Source: Polymyxa betae (Eukaryota; Endomyxa; Phytomyxea; Plasmodiophorida; Plasmodiophoridae). From it: DNA of 64,000 bases. Below the pieces are notes generated by a model that searched no databases, had not been told where the DNA came from, and saw nothing but the letters and a program-made list of their open reading frames with translations. Positions 1-11,389 of the stretch are shown in pieces. Each line of letters opens with the position of its first letter. Position 1 is the first letter of the stretch. A program made the translations under genes and the position numbers. The stretch lies in NCBI GenBank assembly GCA_003693705.1, contig RBZT01000419.1, positions 62,001 through 126,000 on the forward strand. Direction: 5' to 3'.

Positions 1-2
1 AG

Positions 3-1016
3 CTGGCACGACGTCTGGCTGCCAGATATCCAGATGTGTTTGGGCAGCCGCATCGAGCAGATCTGGCACGGTTGCGATCGACGAAGAAAAGCCGGGCACA
101 GAACAGCGCCAGAGCGTTCGCCATTGGACTTTGGCATAAGACAGGGAATATCACTCAGCAGGGCTTTGAACTAGCGTCGTTTATATACACGACTGGACCT
201 TTGAATAACGATCCGATCTTACGCCCATTCGATATGTGCCCGCGATACAATTACAGCCTACAAGATCCTCAGACACGGATTCACTACCGACAGTATATGA
301 CAAGAACATCACCACGAATCGCGGCTCATATTCAGGCCAGAATGGGTATTGAACTCGACCCGAGACTAGTGAAGTCGTTATGGAAAATGTGTAAAGCGGA
401 GGTGTCGGCACTTGGATCGTCGAGCTTATGCGCCCTGTTCGATGCTGATGATGTTCTGGCTCTGGAACTGGGTGATGATATCGGGACGTATTGGAAGAAA
501 GGTCCAGGACGACCGATCAACTCGCAGATGATATGTCCATTATTGCAGGATATTCAGACATCGATAACGGCAGCGTCACAAGACGTTAACTCTGGAAGGC
601 TCGATCTTAGATTCGCTCATGCTGAGACCATCATTCCTTTAGTCACCAGCTTGGTAACAAAACATTTCGAAATCATTTCTGCAGCTTTTGTTAAATATTT
701 TAAACTTTTATACTTGATGCTGACCGTGTAAATGTAGGGTTTATTCCAGGATAATCACAATATGACGTCCGATTCCGATGTGTCTCAGCTCAGATCAAGA
801 TCATGGCGAATGAGTCGAGTCTCGCCATACGCAGCCAATGTTGCATTCCACCTGTTCCGGTGTCCAGGACAGATTCTAATCGAAGTCTTACACAACGAAC
901 AACCGTTGCCAATGCCGTTCTGCTCGGGGCAATATTTCTGCCCGATGAAGACGTTCCAGGACCATTTAATGCAGTTCACGTCATGCTGCAATCTTACAAA
1001 GATCTGTTCGCTGTAG
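3..1016 (+). CDS. Multiple inositol polyphosphate phosphatase-like (histidine acid phosphatase), copy A, partial
   Basis: This is the 3' part of a histidine acid phosphatase; its 5' end, with the RHG catalytic motif, lies before the window. Exons 3-653 and 738-1016 join in phase through a GT-AG intron at exactly the position used in the neighbouring full copy (1394-2961). The proton-donor motif FAHAET is intact, followed by the conserved SRSWRMSR and PFCSGQYFCP blocks. Family knowledge: MINPP enzymes dephosphorylate inositol polyphosphates such as phytate in the ER lumen or secretory path. The reading frame stops directly after CNLTKICSL, while copy B continues for about 50 residues into a membrane anchor. 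The DNA after the stop keeps faint similarity to copy B in another frame, so the 3' end looks frameshifted. The product may be a secreted soluble enzyme or a gene in early decay. Confidence 0.75.
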
Positions 1017-1393
1017 TCAACTGTATGGCGGGTGGCTGCGCCACCTAAAAGTGCGAGACTGCGCATTACCTACTGAATACGTAAAGAACATCGAATTATA
1101 TCCCATATACAGAGTCAGTTTAATCTTCAAAATCAGAGATCTAACCGAACAGCCAGTAATAATAACCAACTCTAAATTCATTGCAGATCGGGGTACTACA
1201 AAAGCCATTAGATCATCATTCCGTTTTTGGAATCCTCGACAGCCTCCGTTCTCGTACAGTACTTATGAATGTCAGTGCGCGCGACGCCCTGCGGGCACCT
1301 CCACAACGTACAGTAACATAGAATGCAGCTCCGACCGTACTGGCTCACGAGACAGCTTCGGGCCGTCCACGTCACTCGTAGCGCTCACGCCCA

Positions 1394-2961
1394 ATGGTCG
1401 CCGTCCACGAGGCGTTGCCCGTGACCATCTTCCTGACCGTGTTCGTCGTGGTTGTTGCTGAGTTCGACCCGCTCCGCCATCTGGGCACGACGACGCCGTA
1501 CCGGCCCACGATAGCGGGCTCCAGGCCGACCCTCCCCCATACATGCCGCCTGCATCAGGTCAATATGGTACTCCGACACGGGACCAGATACCCGACCCAG
1601 AACACAGTCCAGCTGGCCACTCAGCTCTACGACCGCCTCCAGGACGTACTGGACCGGCACCAAGGGATCGTCCCGGATTGGTTGGTCGGATGGCGACCGC
1701 GATTTGATGGCATCGTTGCGGGTGAACTGACCACAACTGGAATGTTGGAGCATTACGAGCTGGCTCAGCGTTTATCTGCTCGATATCCAGATGTGTTCGC
1801 ACAACCGTATCAAGCTGATCGTTGTCGGCTGCGATCGACACAGAAGAGCCGCGCTGGTCGAAGCGCCAGCGCATTCGCGATCGGGCTTTGGCATGGGACT
1901 GGTAATGTCACTGAACATCGGTTCGAGCCAACCTTTATATACACGACCGGACCTCTGATTGACGATCCGATCTTGCGCCCGTTCGATAAGTGTCCGAGAT
2001 ATGACAGAAGCTTACGAGAGCCAGAGACGATCATGCAATACAGTCGGTATTGGGACAGGATTTCGGCACAGATCGCGGCGAATATTGAGCGGCGTATCGG
2101 CTTGCGTTTAGAGCATGATTGGATTCAGTCGGTTTGGAAAGTCTGCAAGGCGGAACTGTCGGCTCTCGGCGCTTCCAACCTGACCAGGCTGTTCGACGAG
2201 GATGACATACTGGCTCTCGAGCTCGGCGACGATATCTCAGCGTATTGGAAGAAAGGCCCAGGACGAGAGATCAACTGGCAGATGACGTGCCCTCTTCTGC
2301 ATGATCTTCGCACGTCGATTTTCGAGGCCTCCACCGATCTTCGTTATGGGTATCATCGCCATCTCGATCTGCGATTTGCTCATGCTGAAACCATCATACC
2401 ATTAGTCGCCAGCCTGGTAATACTCTTACTTCATCCTATTTCATGGGAAATTTGTTCCTCATTTTACCTACATTTAAGAATCGAAAATAGTCGCTGAGTG
2501 ATTTAAGCTAATTCCAGATTTAGGGCTTGTTTCAAGACAATTTTACAATTACGTCGGATTCTGACCCGCAGCTGTTGAACTCGCGATCGTGGCGAATGAG
2601 TCGCATAACCCCTTATGCAGCCAATGTCGCATTTCACCTTTACCGATGTGGCCGGCAGTTTCTAGTTTCGATTTTGCACAATGAAATACCTGTCCCACTG
2701 CCATTCTGTTCGGGGCAGTATTATTGCCCTCTGAAGAATTTTGAGAACTATTTACTGCAATTCACCAGTTGCTGTAATTTAACCGAGATCTGCTCCTTAG
2801 GTGATGTGCCCAATGTCTGCATGGCACAGATCGATGACGACGCTTTCAGGAAATCGGTGGCCTTTATCGCCACGTTGATAGGCCTTTCACTTGGGACACT
2901 GACTGGTTTTTTCGTATATAAATGCAGCGTTCGAGGTCTCTACCAGAACAAAGAGGTCTAA
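1394..2961 (+). CDS. Multiple inositol polyphosphate phosphatase-like, copy B, membrane-anchored
   Basis: Two exons, 1394-2416 and 2524-2961, give 486 residues. The N-terminus (residues 1-25) is hydrophobic and signal-peptide-like. The histidine acid phosphatase motif RHGTRYPT lies near residue 60 and the proton donor FAHAET near residue 330. Both are diagnostic of MINPP/phytase-type enzymes, which remove phosphates from inositol polyphosphates. The C-terminus has a hydrophobic stretch (about residues 450-470) and a short tail of basic and polar residues, implying a type I membrane protein facing the ER lumen or cell exterior. The start is the ATG giving the signal peptide. It lies about 330 bp after copy A in the same orientation, a tandem duplication with a shared intron position. 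Exon 1 is more GC-rich than the surrounding DNA. The family call is firm; substrate and location are inferred. Confidence 0.88.
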
Positions 2962-3295
2962 GAAATGATGTTCCTTATCAAAGACTGGTTGATTGATAGA
3001 ACAAGGGCTGCTTGTTGCAGCTTCTTTGCTGTGTTAATCGTGATTATAATTGTATAAAAGATCGTGCATACATGACGACCCAAATTTTTGACCATCAATT
3101 GAACGTAGCTGATCGGTGTAGAAAGCAGGCTTGTTGGAATTTCCTTGTATTTCCTATCCCACATCTGCATTAAGTAGAACATATAGTTGTTGAGCGGTTG
3201 ACAGAAAAATTCCAGAAATTGTGAAAGAGCACATCTCAAATTATTTGTAAACCATGTAAAGTAAATAAACAGCCAGCATCCGCTCAAAGATCAGC

Positions 3296-6200
3296 TCATC
3301 TTTGTTTAGTGTAAGACAGTTCAGATGAAATGGACAGCAGTCCATCAAAATAAATACGTTGCTCTATAATTCTTTCTAAAACTTTACTCTGAAGATCGGG
3401 CCGAAGAGGCATACTTAGTAACTTGTCCGTTGCTGATTCAAAATTCTCGTATAACACTTGCCAGGCATTATAAGCCTCTTGCTCCCTGCACATTTTCTAA
3501 ATCCATAATAGTTGTCAAACACCGCATGCGACATACGAATTAGCCGATTGTGACATCAGCTCGTTGTTGTTGCCGGATAAGCTGGAGGCTAAAATAGCTT
3601 CTCGAAGCTTGGAAGAACAGATAATGCTTTCAGGAATAGAATAGGGTGTAATTCCAAATGCTTGATCAAGGAATTTGCATGTGTAGACCTTTAATGTTTG
3701 GCAAGACTGCAACATGGCGCTCAGTCCGGACTCATATTCCTTAAGCAACAAGGCTTCAACGGGAAATGCCTCGTTTGCGACAATCGAGCGAAGCAAAATC
3801 AGAGCGAATCGCTGCAATTGCTGTTGGAAGCTGTTATTGTTATTTGCAGCAAGATTCACACTCAAATCTTTCGAAGTCAAAATGCTATGAAGCAAATCCA
3901 TGCAAATCTAGACACGCGTTTGAGACATCCAAAACGAGAGCGCACCTAGTGTACCCACAGCATGAAAATAGCGAACGTTGTAATCAACTGGAACGTTTTG
4001 ACATATTGCTGCACAAGTAGCTCGAGCCAAGTATATAAAGGCAAGAACGTTACGATGACAGACTCGCTTCTCATTTCTAAATATTGGCTCCAAGAATTTG
4101 TTAGAAAGAAGAACGAATCGTTGTTCCACCTGTCAGAATAAATACATTTCCAAAAACGTTACGTTAATTGCAGACTCGATGTTGATGACAGGCAGAGGAT
4201 AGAGCCATGGTAAACTTCGGCCATTCTTCGCACAAGCGTACATCTATCGTTCTGCTTTGCTGACCTTCCGTAAACGCTGCTAAATAGCGCTCACACAATC
4301 GACCTGCGAAAAAAATCAACAGACAGCAAAAGAATGCCATAGGAAGAACCTGCTGGCGACTCAATCACTGGAGTATGATCTTCCCCAAGCCATATCGATG
4401 GCGGAATAACCGCAAATATGCACTCAATATATTGAAAGCGGATCGGACAATGACCTAAACGAATAAATTCAGCGAATTCAGAGAAACTTGACAGCGATAC
4501 CGGTATATACCTGAATCCGAATCACATACTATCAAATCTGTTACCACCTTTCGTACTACTTCCTTGTCTAAATGAGACAGATTGCTCAAGAAGAAACGCC
4601 ACGAGTTCTTTATAGCACCCTACGGAAGTTGAGTAAGAATACGGACAGCCTCATTGCAGCCTACAAATTCAAACTCGGTTATATCGGACAGAAGTGGGCG
4701 AGGGTTCAGAAGCGCTTTAAATACAGGAATAAAATGTGGGAAAACTTCGTTGAAATATTGAATTCGGTCGCTTTCAGACGTAAGACCATTATGTAGTTGA
4801 GAGCCAATTATTGAGAAGGAAGGTTGAGAACTCAACGCAAAAGAATCCCTTCCAGTACTGAAAAATGACCCTAAAATCCTTTCAGAATGTCACTGATGAT
4901 CATGCATAATATCCAAACCCAGTAAATTGCAGGCAGCAATCAGAATAGCACTTTCTCCGGAAAGCAGCATTTTCAAAATGACAGGACAGACGACTTCTTG
5001 AAAAATCTCGCCAGTGATCCGGTAACACTAAGAAGATAAACTTTTCAAACAGATCCCTGAGAGCACCAATGACCAACTTTTATAACATTGAGGAACTTGG
5101 ACCATATATCGATAGCTTTCATACGAACCGAAACTTGAATGTATTCAGATTTCTTTGGGTTGGTATCAAACATGAATCTGTTTGCGTTTGATTCAGATAA
5201 AATCTCAATAAACTTCCATATACGTACATAAAGGGTCTTGTGATAAGCTTCATTAGCCGCAAATCCTGTAATTTGACATGGTGAGTTGTCGACGCCTCAA
5301 TAACGATGGACCAAGATCCGAGACATGCGATGGCAATATCAGGCTTTCCATGGGAGAAACATGTCGTCCAGATGGAAGCTAGCTAACACACCACAGATTA
5401 AACTTTGAAGAAAAACGAACACCAAAAGTCTGACCTTATTCCAGAGTCTTAAATTTGCGAAAACATACATTCCTAAGCACCGCATGCAACCTGCCCAGAT
5501 TGCAGGGGTAAAAGGGAATTTTTCTACGTCAGAGGCCATGCGAAGCATCTTGCTTAATTCCATTTCATCCAGTTCTTCAACAGCTCGCTAAAAGAGTTAT
5601 TGCGGTGCTTTACGATTAGTTGATTGGTACTAAACCTGATAAAGCACTTTTCCAACGGTGCAGAAAGACGGACGTACAACTTCCAGGCAGGAAATGGCCT
5701 GCACCTGAACTTCGCTATCCGAGAAACGAAGAGCTATTGGTAAGACACCTGTACACAGCATAAACAGTAATGACACAGCGATTCAAAAACTGATAATACA
5801 ATGAGCCCAAGAGCATCGTAAGGCATGCATGGTATCAGGAACCACTTTACATAGCCGAGATAAAGCTAGAATTACTTCTTTTACAACAAGAGTGACACCA
5901 GGAAACCTGACCGATATGCATTCGGCTAATGATGGCACTAGGGACAAAGAAGCGCGCTTGACTAAATTATGCCGCTTGCTTGATACAATCTGAAAGACAA
6001 AAGAAATTAAAAAGAGATCAGCAGCACTTTAGAAAATGTTCAAAAGATCTGAGCAGATATAGACAAAAATTCCTCCAGAAACCTCGAGTGAGACAAGGAC
6101 GGCTGCAAGGGCACACGATCTCCCTTCAGCTTTTCCGAAGACGTATACCAGGTCCTTAAACACTGAGATAACCTAAGCTGGTTAAAAGTTTGCCGATTTC

Positions 6201-6479
6201 CATTGCTAGACGAACCATTTGATCGGCGACATGACAGATTAGGTCCTCGGTGGAAAATATAAACGACAGAAATCGTAAAGCCAAATCACGTAAATCCTGC
6301 TGCAGCACCGAATCGAACAGTTTTAAGTCTTTCCTTGCTAGACGAATGGCATCATTGATTTCATCGGCGCGGTACCGTCGCTGATCATGCTCAAGTTCGC
6401 CCAGGCAAGCATTGTAGGCATCGACGCGGCTGTCCGAATCAAATGTTTGCCCAAGCAGGGAGAGCGATGACGGCGACAT
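3296..6479 (-). CDS. RIF1-like HEAT-repeat protein (multi-exon)
   Basis: A minus-strand gene with many short exons and introns of about 50-80 bp. The start is the ATG at 6479 (MSPSSLSLLGQTF). The first exon reads as the RIF1 N-terminal pattern: a segment beginning VDAYNACLGEL, then paired amphipathic helices. Later exons include a block with KRASLSLVPSLAE (about 5930-5980), one with MELSKMLRMASDVEKFPFTPAIW split over 5430-5570, and one at 5180-5340 with CLGSWSIVIE, RLMKLITRPL and VRMKAIDIWSKFLNVI. These match the order and spacing of the AWK...RLKLLMQPL...W signature of RIF1 proteins. RIF1 controls replication timing, telomeres and double-strand-break repair through PP1. The last exons (3515-3901 and 3296-3493) are helical and end at a clear stop. 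Individual exon borders were not all resolved. It could be another HEAT protein, but RIF1 is the best reading. Confidence 0.55.
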
Positions 6480-6753
6480 GATCCTACGCAATAAGAGCCA
6501 TGACGATTAGAGAAGTGAAAAGCGAATCCCTGCTCATGACAGGGTATATTGTTACATGATTGAGCTATGATCTTTTGGGCTACCTGATGGGCTGTAATCA
6601 GGCCCCCCAAGACCCCAGCGCTACTAAGTTAATTGCTAGAAATATATCACTTTTACGCTGAAAAGTTTTTGTTACATGTGCAAGCAATACTGATTGGACG
6701 ATTAGATCACGGGAAGAAAGTTCATAGAATTGACAAATTGTTATTAGTTCAAC

Positions 6754-7247
6754 ATGCTTAAATCGTTCAAGAGCAATCGGAACCTGGCGGTTCTGACCAA
6801 TGTTTTTGCATTCGTAGGCCTGATTTTATTGATTCTGAAATTGAAAAAGGTAGAGCTGAGACTAACAGATGTGGGCTAAGATTCTCAGATGGCACCTTTC
6901 AGGACGACGACATGCGATTTAAACTTTGTGCCCAGGTCCAGTCCCTTTCCGATCAAATGGAAAAATCCAACAACGAAATGAATTTGATGCGACAAGAATT
7001 AGGGTTGATGAGTAAGCTTCTACGTAAATAAAAAAAATGGAGATTTGCTTACTGAACCCTTTCGCAATGGCAAAATGGCATGTCAGTATCTAATACTGCA
7101 AACCAAACTGACCGGCGAACAGCTGATCTGCGTATTTCGTATTCAGATGCTGCAAGTCGGTTAAAATCCTCCTACAGTATTGTGAATGCAGTCAAGGATC
7201 AGCCTTGGATGCGACTGAATTGTAATGAGACTCTTTCCGGTGCTTGA
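6754..7247 (+). CDS. Small single-pass membrane protein with coiled coil, unknown function
   Basis: Three small exons, 6754-6849, 6903-7023 and 7087-7247, join with consistent phase (introns 53 and 63 bp, GT-AG) into 125 residues. I do not recognise a family. Residues about 10-30 (NLAVLTNVFAFVGLILLILK) form one hydrophobic segment after a basic start, so the chain is probably anchored with its C-terminus on the other side. It is followed by a charged, heptad-like stretch (VQSLSDQMEKSNNEMNLM) that should form a coiled coil. If the second intron is retained, translation ends at 7031 with a 74-residue product. The gene sits divergently 275 bp from the RIF1-like gene and 350 bp before eL22. No exon is long enough to stand out alone, so support rests on three phase-matched splice joins. 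Confidence 0.55.
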
Positions 7248-7595
7248 TTTTTCTCGCTGAGCTTTTCGCTCTTTGAGGTCATTGTGCTACCCGATTCTTT
7301 AAAGTCCATCTAGTCTTATTCTGCTAAGTCGCCACTTTAACTTAAGTCAAAGCTTTAAGTGTTGTAAATAAAACTAGGATTGTAATCCAACCTGATTTCT
7401 TTCGCGAATGATAAATAAAAAAACTGCAGATATCGCTAATATTTAGAATCACTGACACGATGCTTGACGTCATGATTAAGGCAACATTCCATATAGAGAG
7501 TTCTGGTGAACGGAGTTTGGAAAGTCCGTGACGGTGACAAACACAGCTCGATCGTCGTCTTTCACTGTTGATCTCGGTTACTTGTTTCTGTCGCG

Positions 7596-8028
7596 ATGGC
7601 CGTTGAAAAATCCAAGGTAAAGCGTTAACAACGCAGCATGTCTCAGAGGCGCTGAGTGATGTCATTGCGTTTAGAAGAATGACAAAGCCCCGGTTGGCAA
7701 GCGTGTTACCCTGAAGTACACCATTAAGTGCGACGCCCCCGTCACTGATGGTATCTTCGACATCGCCGCTTTTGAAAAGTACCTGCAGGATCGCATCAAG
7801 ATCAACGGAAAGACCGGTGTCCTTGGAGACCAAGTCACTCTTGACCGTGAGCCTAAGGTCCTGAATGTTCAAGCTGTTGCTCCTTTCAGCAAGCGATACC
7901 TGAAGTACTTGACGCAGAAGTTCCTCAAGAAGCACCAGCTCCGGGACTACGTCCGTGTTATCGCCGACACCAAGACTTCCTACCAGCTGAAGTACTTCAG
8001 CATTGAGAACAAGGAGGAATCCAAGTAA
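7596..8028 (+). CDS. RPL22: 60S ribosomal protein L22 (eL22)
   Basis: Exon 1 (7596-7616) codes for only MAVEKSK; a 58-bp intron follows and exon 2 runs 7675-8028, for 124 residues. The body carries the eL22 signature: RVTLKYTIKC, then FEKYLQDRIKINGK, then RYLKYLTQKFLKKHQLRDYVRV, and an acidic tail. The length matches the usual 120-130 residues. The protein is a structural part of the large cytosolic ribosomal subunit. A pyrimidine-rich stretch directly before the ATG (about 7555-7592) resembles the leaders of ribosomal-protein mRNAs. Codon use is biased toward C/G-ending codons compared with neighbours, as expected for a highly expressed gene. An intron just after the first few codons is typical of fungal ribosomal-protein genes. 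Confidence 0.95.
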
Positions 8029-8123
8029 ACTCGAAATTTACGAATCTCTAAACTTCTTTATATCTAATCGAGACCAAAGTATTTAATGATATATACATCA
8101 TAGAGTTGGAAATTATAGCTGCG

Positions 8124-9615
8124 TTATATCGTGTAGTATTTACCACGACGGTCAAGGTAGATTGCAACTCCAATCCAAAACCCAATCTTAACCAAAGCAA
8201 ATATAATCAGACCTAGATCTGGACCAAAGATCCTCGCGCTTGTGACAAGCCCAACTGTGATGATATTCTCCACCGGTCGCCGCCAATACACCCATTTTAG
8301 GATGGCATCGACAATGCCACTGGCGCCTAGAGCAAATACTAGAATAGCATTTCGTCCAATGGCAACCATTGGATGCAGCAGGCACATTCGCCCCTTTTTT
8401 TCGAACACGATGTATATTAAGGCAAGAGTCGTGATATTCAGAAAGTTAGTCAGAAACATGTATGATAGCGAGTACAAATTCTGTAACCCGTTAATTAACA
8501 GCAGTCGCTTTCAAAATCTAGTACCTTATTCAATGGAATTCCAATCATAAAGGCGATAAATGCAAAGATAATATTTTTCATGGCGTCCTGAAACCATTGT
8601 TTCTTGTTTGATACAGATCCCGACCTTGTCAGTCCATCCAAATAGACTTGAGCAAATTGCAGTCCTACGAAACCACTGGTTATGCTCACTAAGCTGGAGG
8701 CGAACCCCTCCGGATCGAATGGTTCTAGGCACCAGTCTGGAGCAGTCAGACGAGGACAGAGCCCAGGACTACAAGACGAGCATTCCTCAATTCTCAAATA
8801 CTCTGGGCTGTTATACTAAGCAGATAGCGATTAAATGTTCTTATGCGTCAAAATCAGACACAGTTCTTACGAGATGGTTTTCGCCAAATATGAGTTTATC
8901 CCAGAAGTACTGAGCATTGCAGTCAGGAGTGGGTGCAATAGGAGAAGGTCGGCATTCCATCTTGAAGTACGCAATCATGAGAAGCGACACGTATAATGTG
9001 AGTATGCCAGCCATGGCGACATATTGATTTCTATAGCGCCTCCAGTGACTTTGAGCTGTATTGTTTGCCGAAGCAAACAAACACAGCGCCACAACGGCAA
9101 CGTAGACGAAAGCAATGCGTTGCAGGATTCCTGGAATTCGTAGCTGAACGAGGCCGTATTGATCTGGAAATCGTCCCCCCTGAAGAAATATTCCTAAACC
9201 AAAGAGACGAAGTCCACGCAAACTGGCAGCTTTCATGATCATCGATTTTGTCTTTCCAGATGCTAATTGCGATTGCACAGCGAGAGCAGCAGCACTTCCT
9301 ACAGTAAACAAAAATGCAGGCATGACCACATCAGCCAATCGAAGGCCGTTCCACTATCAGCCAGGTTACAGCGAGTCGTTACAAAATGGTTTAGCTTACG
9401 GGAGAATGGTTAAATCTGTCTTGATAAGCCTGCCCGGAATCGTCTACTAAAATCATTAGGCAAACAACGATGCCACGAAAAGCATCCAAAGCATGAAAAC
9501 GCGATGACATTTTTGGAGCGGTGCTCAACCCAACGTCAGCCGTGCGCTCATACTGGGCGGCTGAGCTGTTGGTGACTTCAGCATCGACCAGCAGGCGCTG
9601 TTCATCAACAGCCAT
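8124..9615 (-). CDS. Heparan-alpha-glucosaminide N-acetyltransferase-like membrane acyltransferase
   Basis: Four exons (9615-9400, 9353-8871, 8815-8525, 8480-8124), with introns of 44-55 bp, give 448 residues. The family start is clear: SRFHALDAFRGIVVCLMILVD near residue 38, then FNHSPWNGLRLADVVMPAFLF across the first intron, matching the DxxRG and HxPWNG motifs of HGSNAT/YeiB-type enzymes. The His of this motif corresponds to the proposed active-site residue. Later motifs include FDPEGFASSLVSI, PLNKNLYSLSYMFLTN and the final membrane helices. In animals HGSNAT moves an acetyl group from cytosolic acetyl-CoA to lysosomal heparan sulfate; bacterial and protist relatives act on unknown glycans. 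This one lacks the long luminal N-terminal extension of animal HGSNAT. Substrate unknown. Confidence 0.88.
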
Positions 9616-9924
9616 GGCGAAATCGGACTGCCAGGTATTTCGGTAGAGAGAAATATGAAAATTGAAATAACGAAGCAGCTTGTCACTGTAACGCTGAACC
9701 CGTCATGACTACTAGCCCACTGTCAAGTACAGTAGTACCAAACGTCCGACTTCATGCTCATATTGCCCTATCAGAACGCTAATTTGAATGAAAGAGAAAC
9801 AGATACATTATTTATTATAATTTGTTTACGGGGTAGATGGGAGATTCCAATGCAATGATTGCAATTCGATCTTACAGTACGTCCAATTCAGCAACGATAC
9901 TATAAGGAACGGGTTAATGCGACT

Positions 9925-10074
9925 ATGGGAGCTTTGACCAAGATCAGGGCCCTGCTAATGGGCATGCTAATGATGGCGTCGATTTGGACAGCAAGCGGTG
10001 TCAGCGACCAAGACAAGTGCAGCAGCGATAACCTGTTCGACCTACCACAGATCCCGATAGACGACGGCCAATGA
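9925..10074 (+). CDS. Candidate small secreted peptide (49 residues)
   Basis: A short open frame starts at ATG 9925 (MGALTKIRALLMGMLMMAS). Residues 1-23 look like a signal peptide with a plausible cleavage site after ASG or GVS. The remaining 25 residues are acidic with a single Cys (DKCSSDNLFDLPQIPIDD). A canonical AATAAA lies about 80 bp after the stop (10153-10158), consistent with a real short mRNA. No family is recognised. It could be chance; the signal-like N-terminus and nearby poly(A) signal are the only support. Confidence 0.35.
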   Translation: MGALTKIRALLMGMLMMASIWTASGVSDQDKCSSDNLFDLPQIPIDDGQ

Positions 10075-10152
10075 TGACTCGAGAGCTAGACGTAAAGATG
10101 CAATGTAAAACCCCATCAACAAGGCTAAAGCGATACGTGTAGAGACCTATTC

Positions 10153-10158
10153 AATAAA
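10153..10158 (+). terminator. Poly(A) signal AATAAA
   Basis: A canonical AATAAA lies about 80 bp after the stop of the small secreted-peptide candidate and 113 bp before the start of the LRR gene. It probably ends the upstream short transcript. Confidence 0.4.
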
Positions 10159-10270
10159 GTGTGCAGGTCTTCTACATAATCCTGGTTTGTTTTGCATTGA
10201 TAGCTATAAAAACAAATCGTACCATCCAACGATCTGTAGCAAATATTGCAGATAGTGCTAATAATTCACC

Positions 10271-11106
10271 ATGGAGCCAAACGACAGTAAATCACTTAGC
10301 GTAGAGACGATTAAACAAGCAACAGGCAAATATGACGTTGAATCCGTGTTTATGCTTTCAATTGCAGATGCTGGTAAACGACACGATTCTCTGTAATCCC
10401 TGCACCTCTAATATCGAGGGCAATATAGGCGTCACAAACGTAGAAGCGGTCGCCCAATGCTGCAATCTGGTTGACCTTGACGTTCATAATAACAGCATTG
10501 TCGATATAAGACCACTCAGTTCATGCGTTAAACTGGAGCGTATCAACTTGAGCAATAACAGAATTAGCACCTTAGGTTTTGACTTGATCGCGATACAAAA
10601 CGAAAATTGTTGACAATGAGACAGAACCCCTTCAGGCCATACCGACGCTTTCATATCTTCACTTTCAGGGCAACAAAATTCGCAATCTCTGTGATCTAAA
10701 CTGTTTAAAACAATTGCCTTCGCTGAAAGCTCTCTACTTGCAGAACATCGATGGATCCCGTCCTAATCCAGGTACTAAGATGGATTTTTTTGCCTTCAGG
10801 CTTGCATTGATGTCTGTACAACTTCCTAAGCATTTTTTAGTTTGCAATGCCGAGGGATACAAAGAATATGTCTTGGCCCTATGCCCAGCGCTTGACATAC
10901 TTGATGGTCAGCGATTGAAGCTATCAAACGACTTCTACAAGCTGACTGCACAGAAGAGCATCCCTACATCAGAATCCCCTGCTCTAACATCTATAAATCA
11001 ACCCATCCGGAAACTGAATCTATCACAAGTCAAAACTGATTTCTTAAATGATATGTGCCGGGATCTACAAAGTAAGCCGATTTCAATGCCACCTTCCCGA
11101 AACTGA
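10271..11106 (+). CDS. LRRC61-like leucine-rich-repeat protein
   Basis: Four exons (10271-10373, 10429-10575, 10625-10771, 10841-11106) join in frame to 220 residues. Introns are 55, 49 and 69 bp. The order is: an N-terminal helix (SLSVETIKQATGKYDVES), SDS22-type LRRs (LVDLDVHNNSIVDIRPL, LERINLSNNRISTLEPL, LSYLHFQGNKIRNL, LKALYLQNI), then an LRR C-terminal cap (YVLALCPALDILDGQRL). The N-terminal LKxxTGxxxLES-like start plus this repeat pattern and cap match LRRC61, a small LRR protein of animals and protists. Its cellular role is unknown; related short LRR proteins often work in cilia or as protein adaptors. The exon joins are supported because each splice exactly restores the LRR consensus. 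Confidence 0.7.
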
Positions 11107-11389
11107 GGTCTAGCAGACGAGTTAAAATCTTGCCGGGCGATGCTGGCCGAGGTTGACATGTTCCTTCGCAGGGCAGGCTGAGAGTAATAAGAGAATAATG
11201 AAGCAGTTGTGAACTGTTTATATTTATGTGACCTCCCTAATCATCACACATGCTCGATCTCTCTCATTGCTCTTGTGTTGTGTGTTGAGTGTATGCGTGG
11301 TGGCTGGGAAATCTCCGTCGTTTACAAGTAATTTGATGGTTTTGATGGCTGCCTAATACTTCGAAGGTTACCTACCCTCCTCCTTTTCA

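Noticed and set aside
1051-1461. A 136-codon frame between the two phosphatase copies
   Set aside because: It runs through the spacer and over the start of copy B in another frame; no family features.
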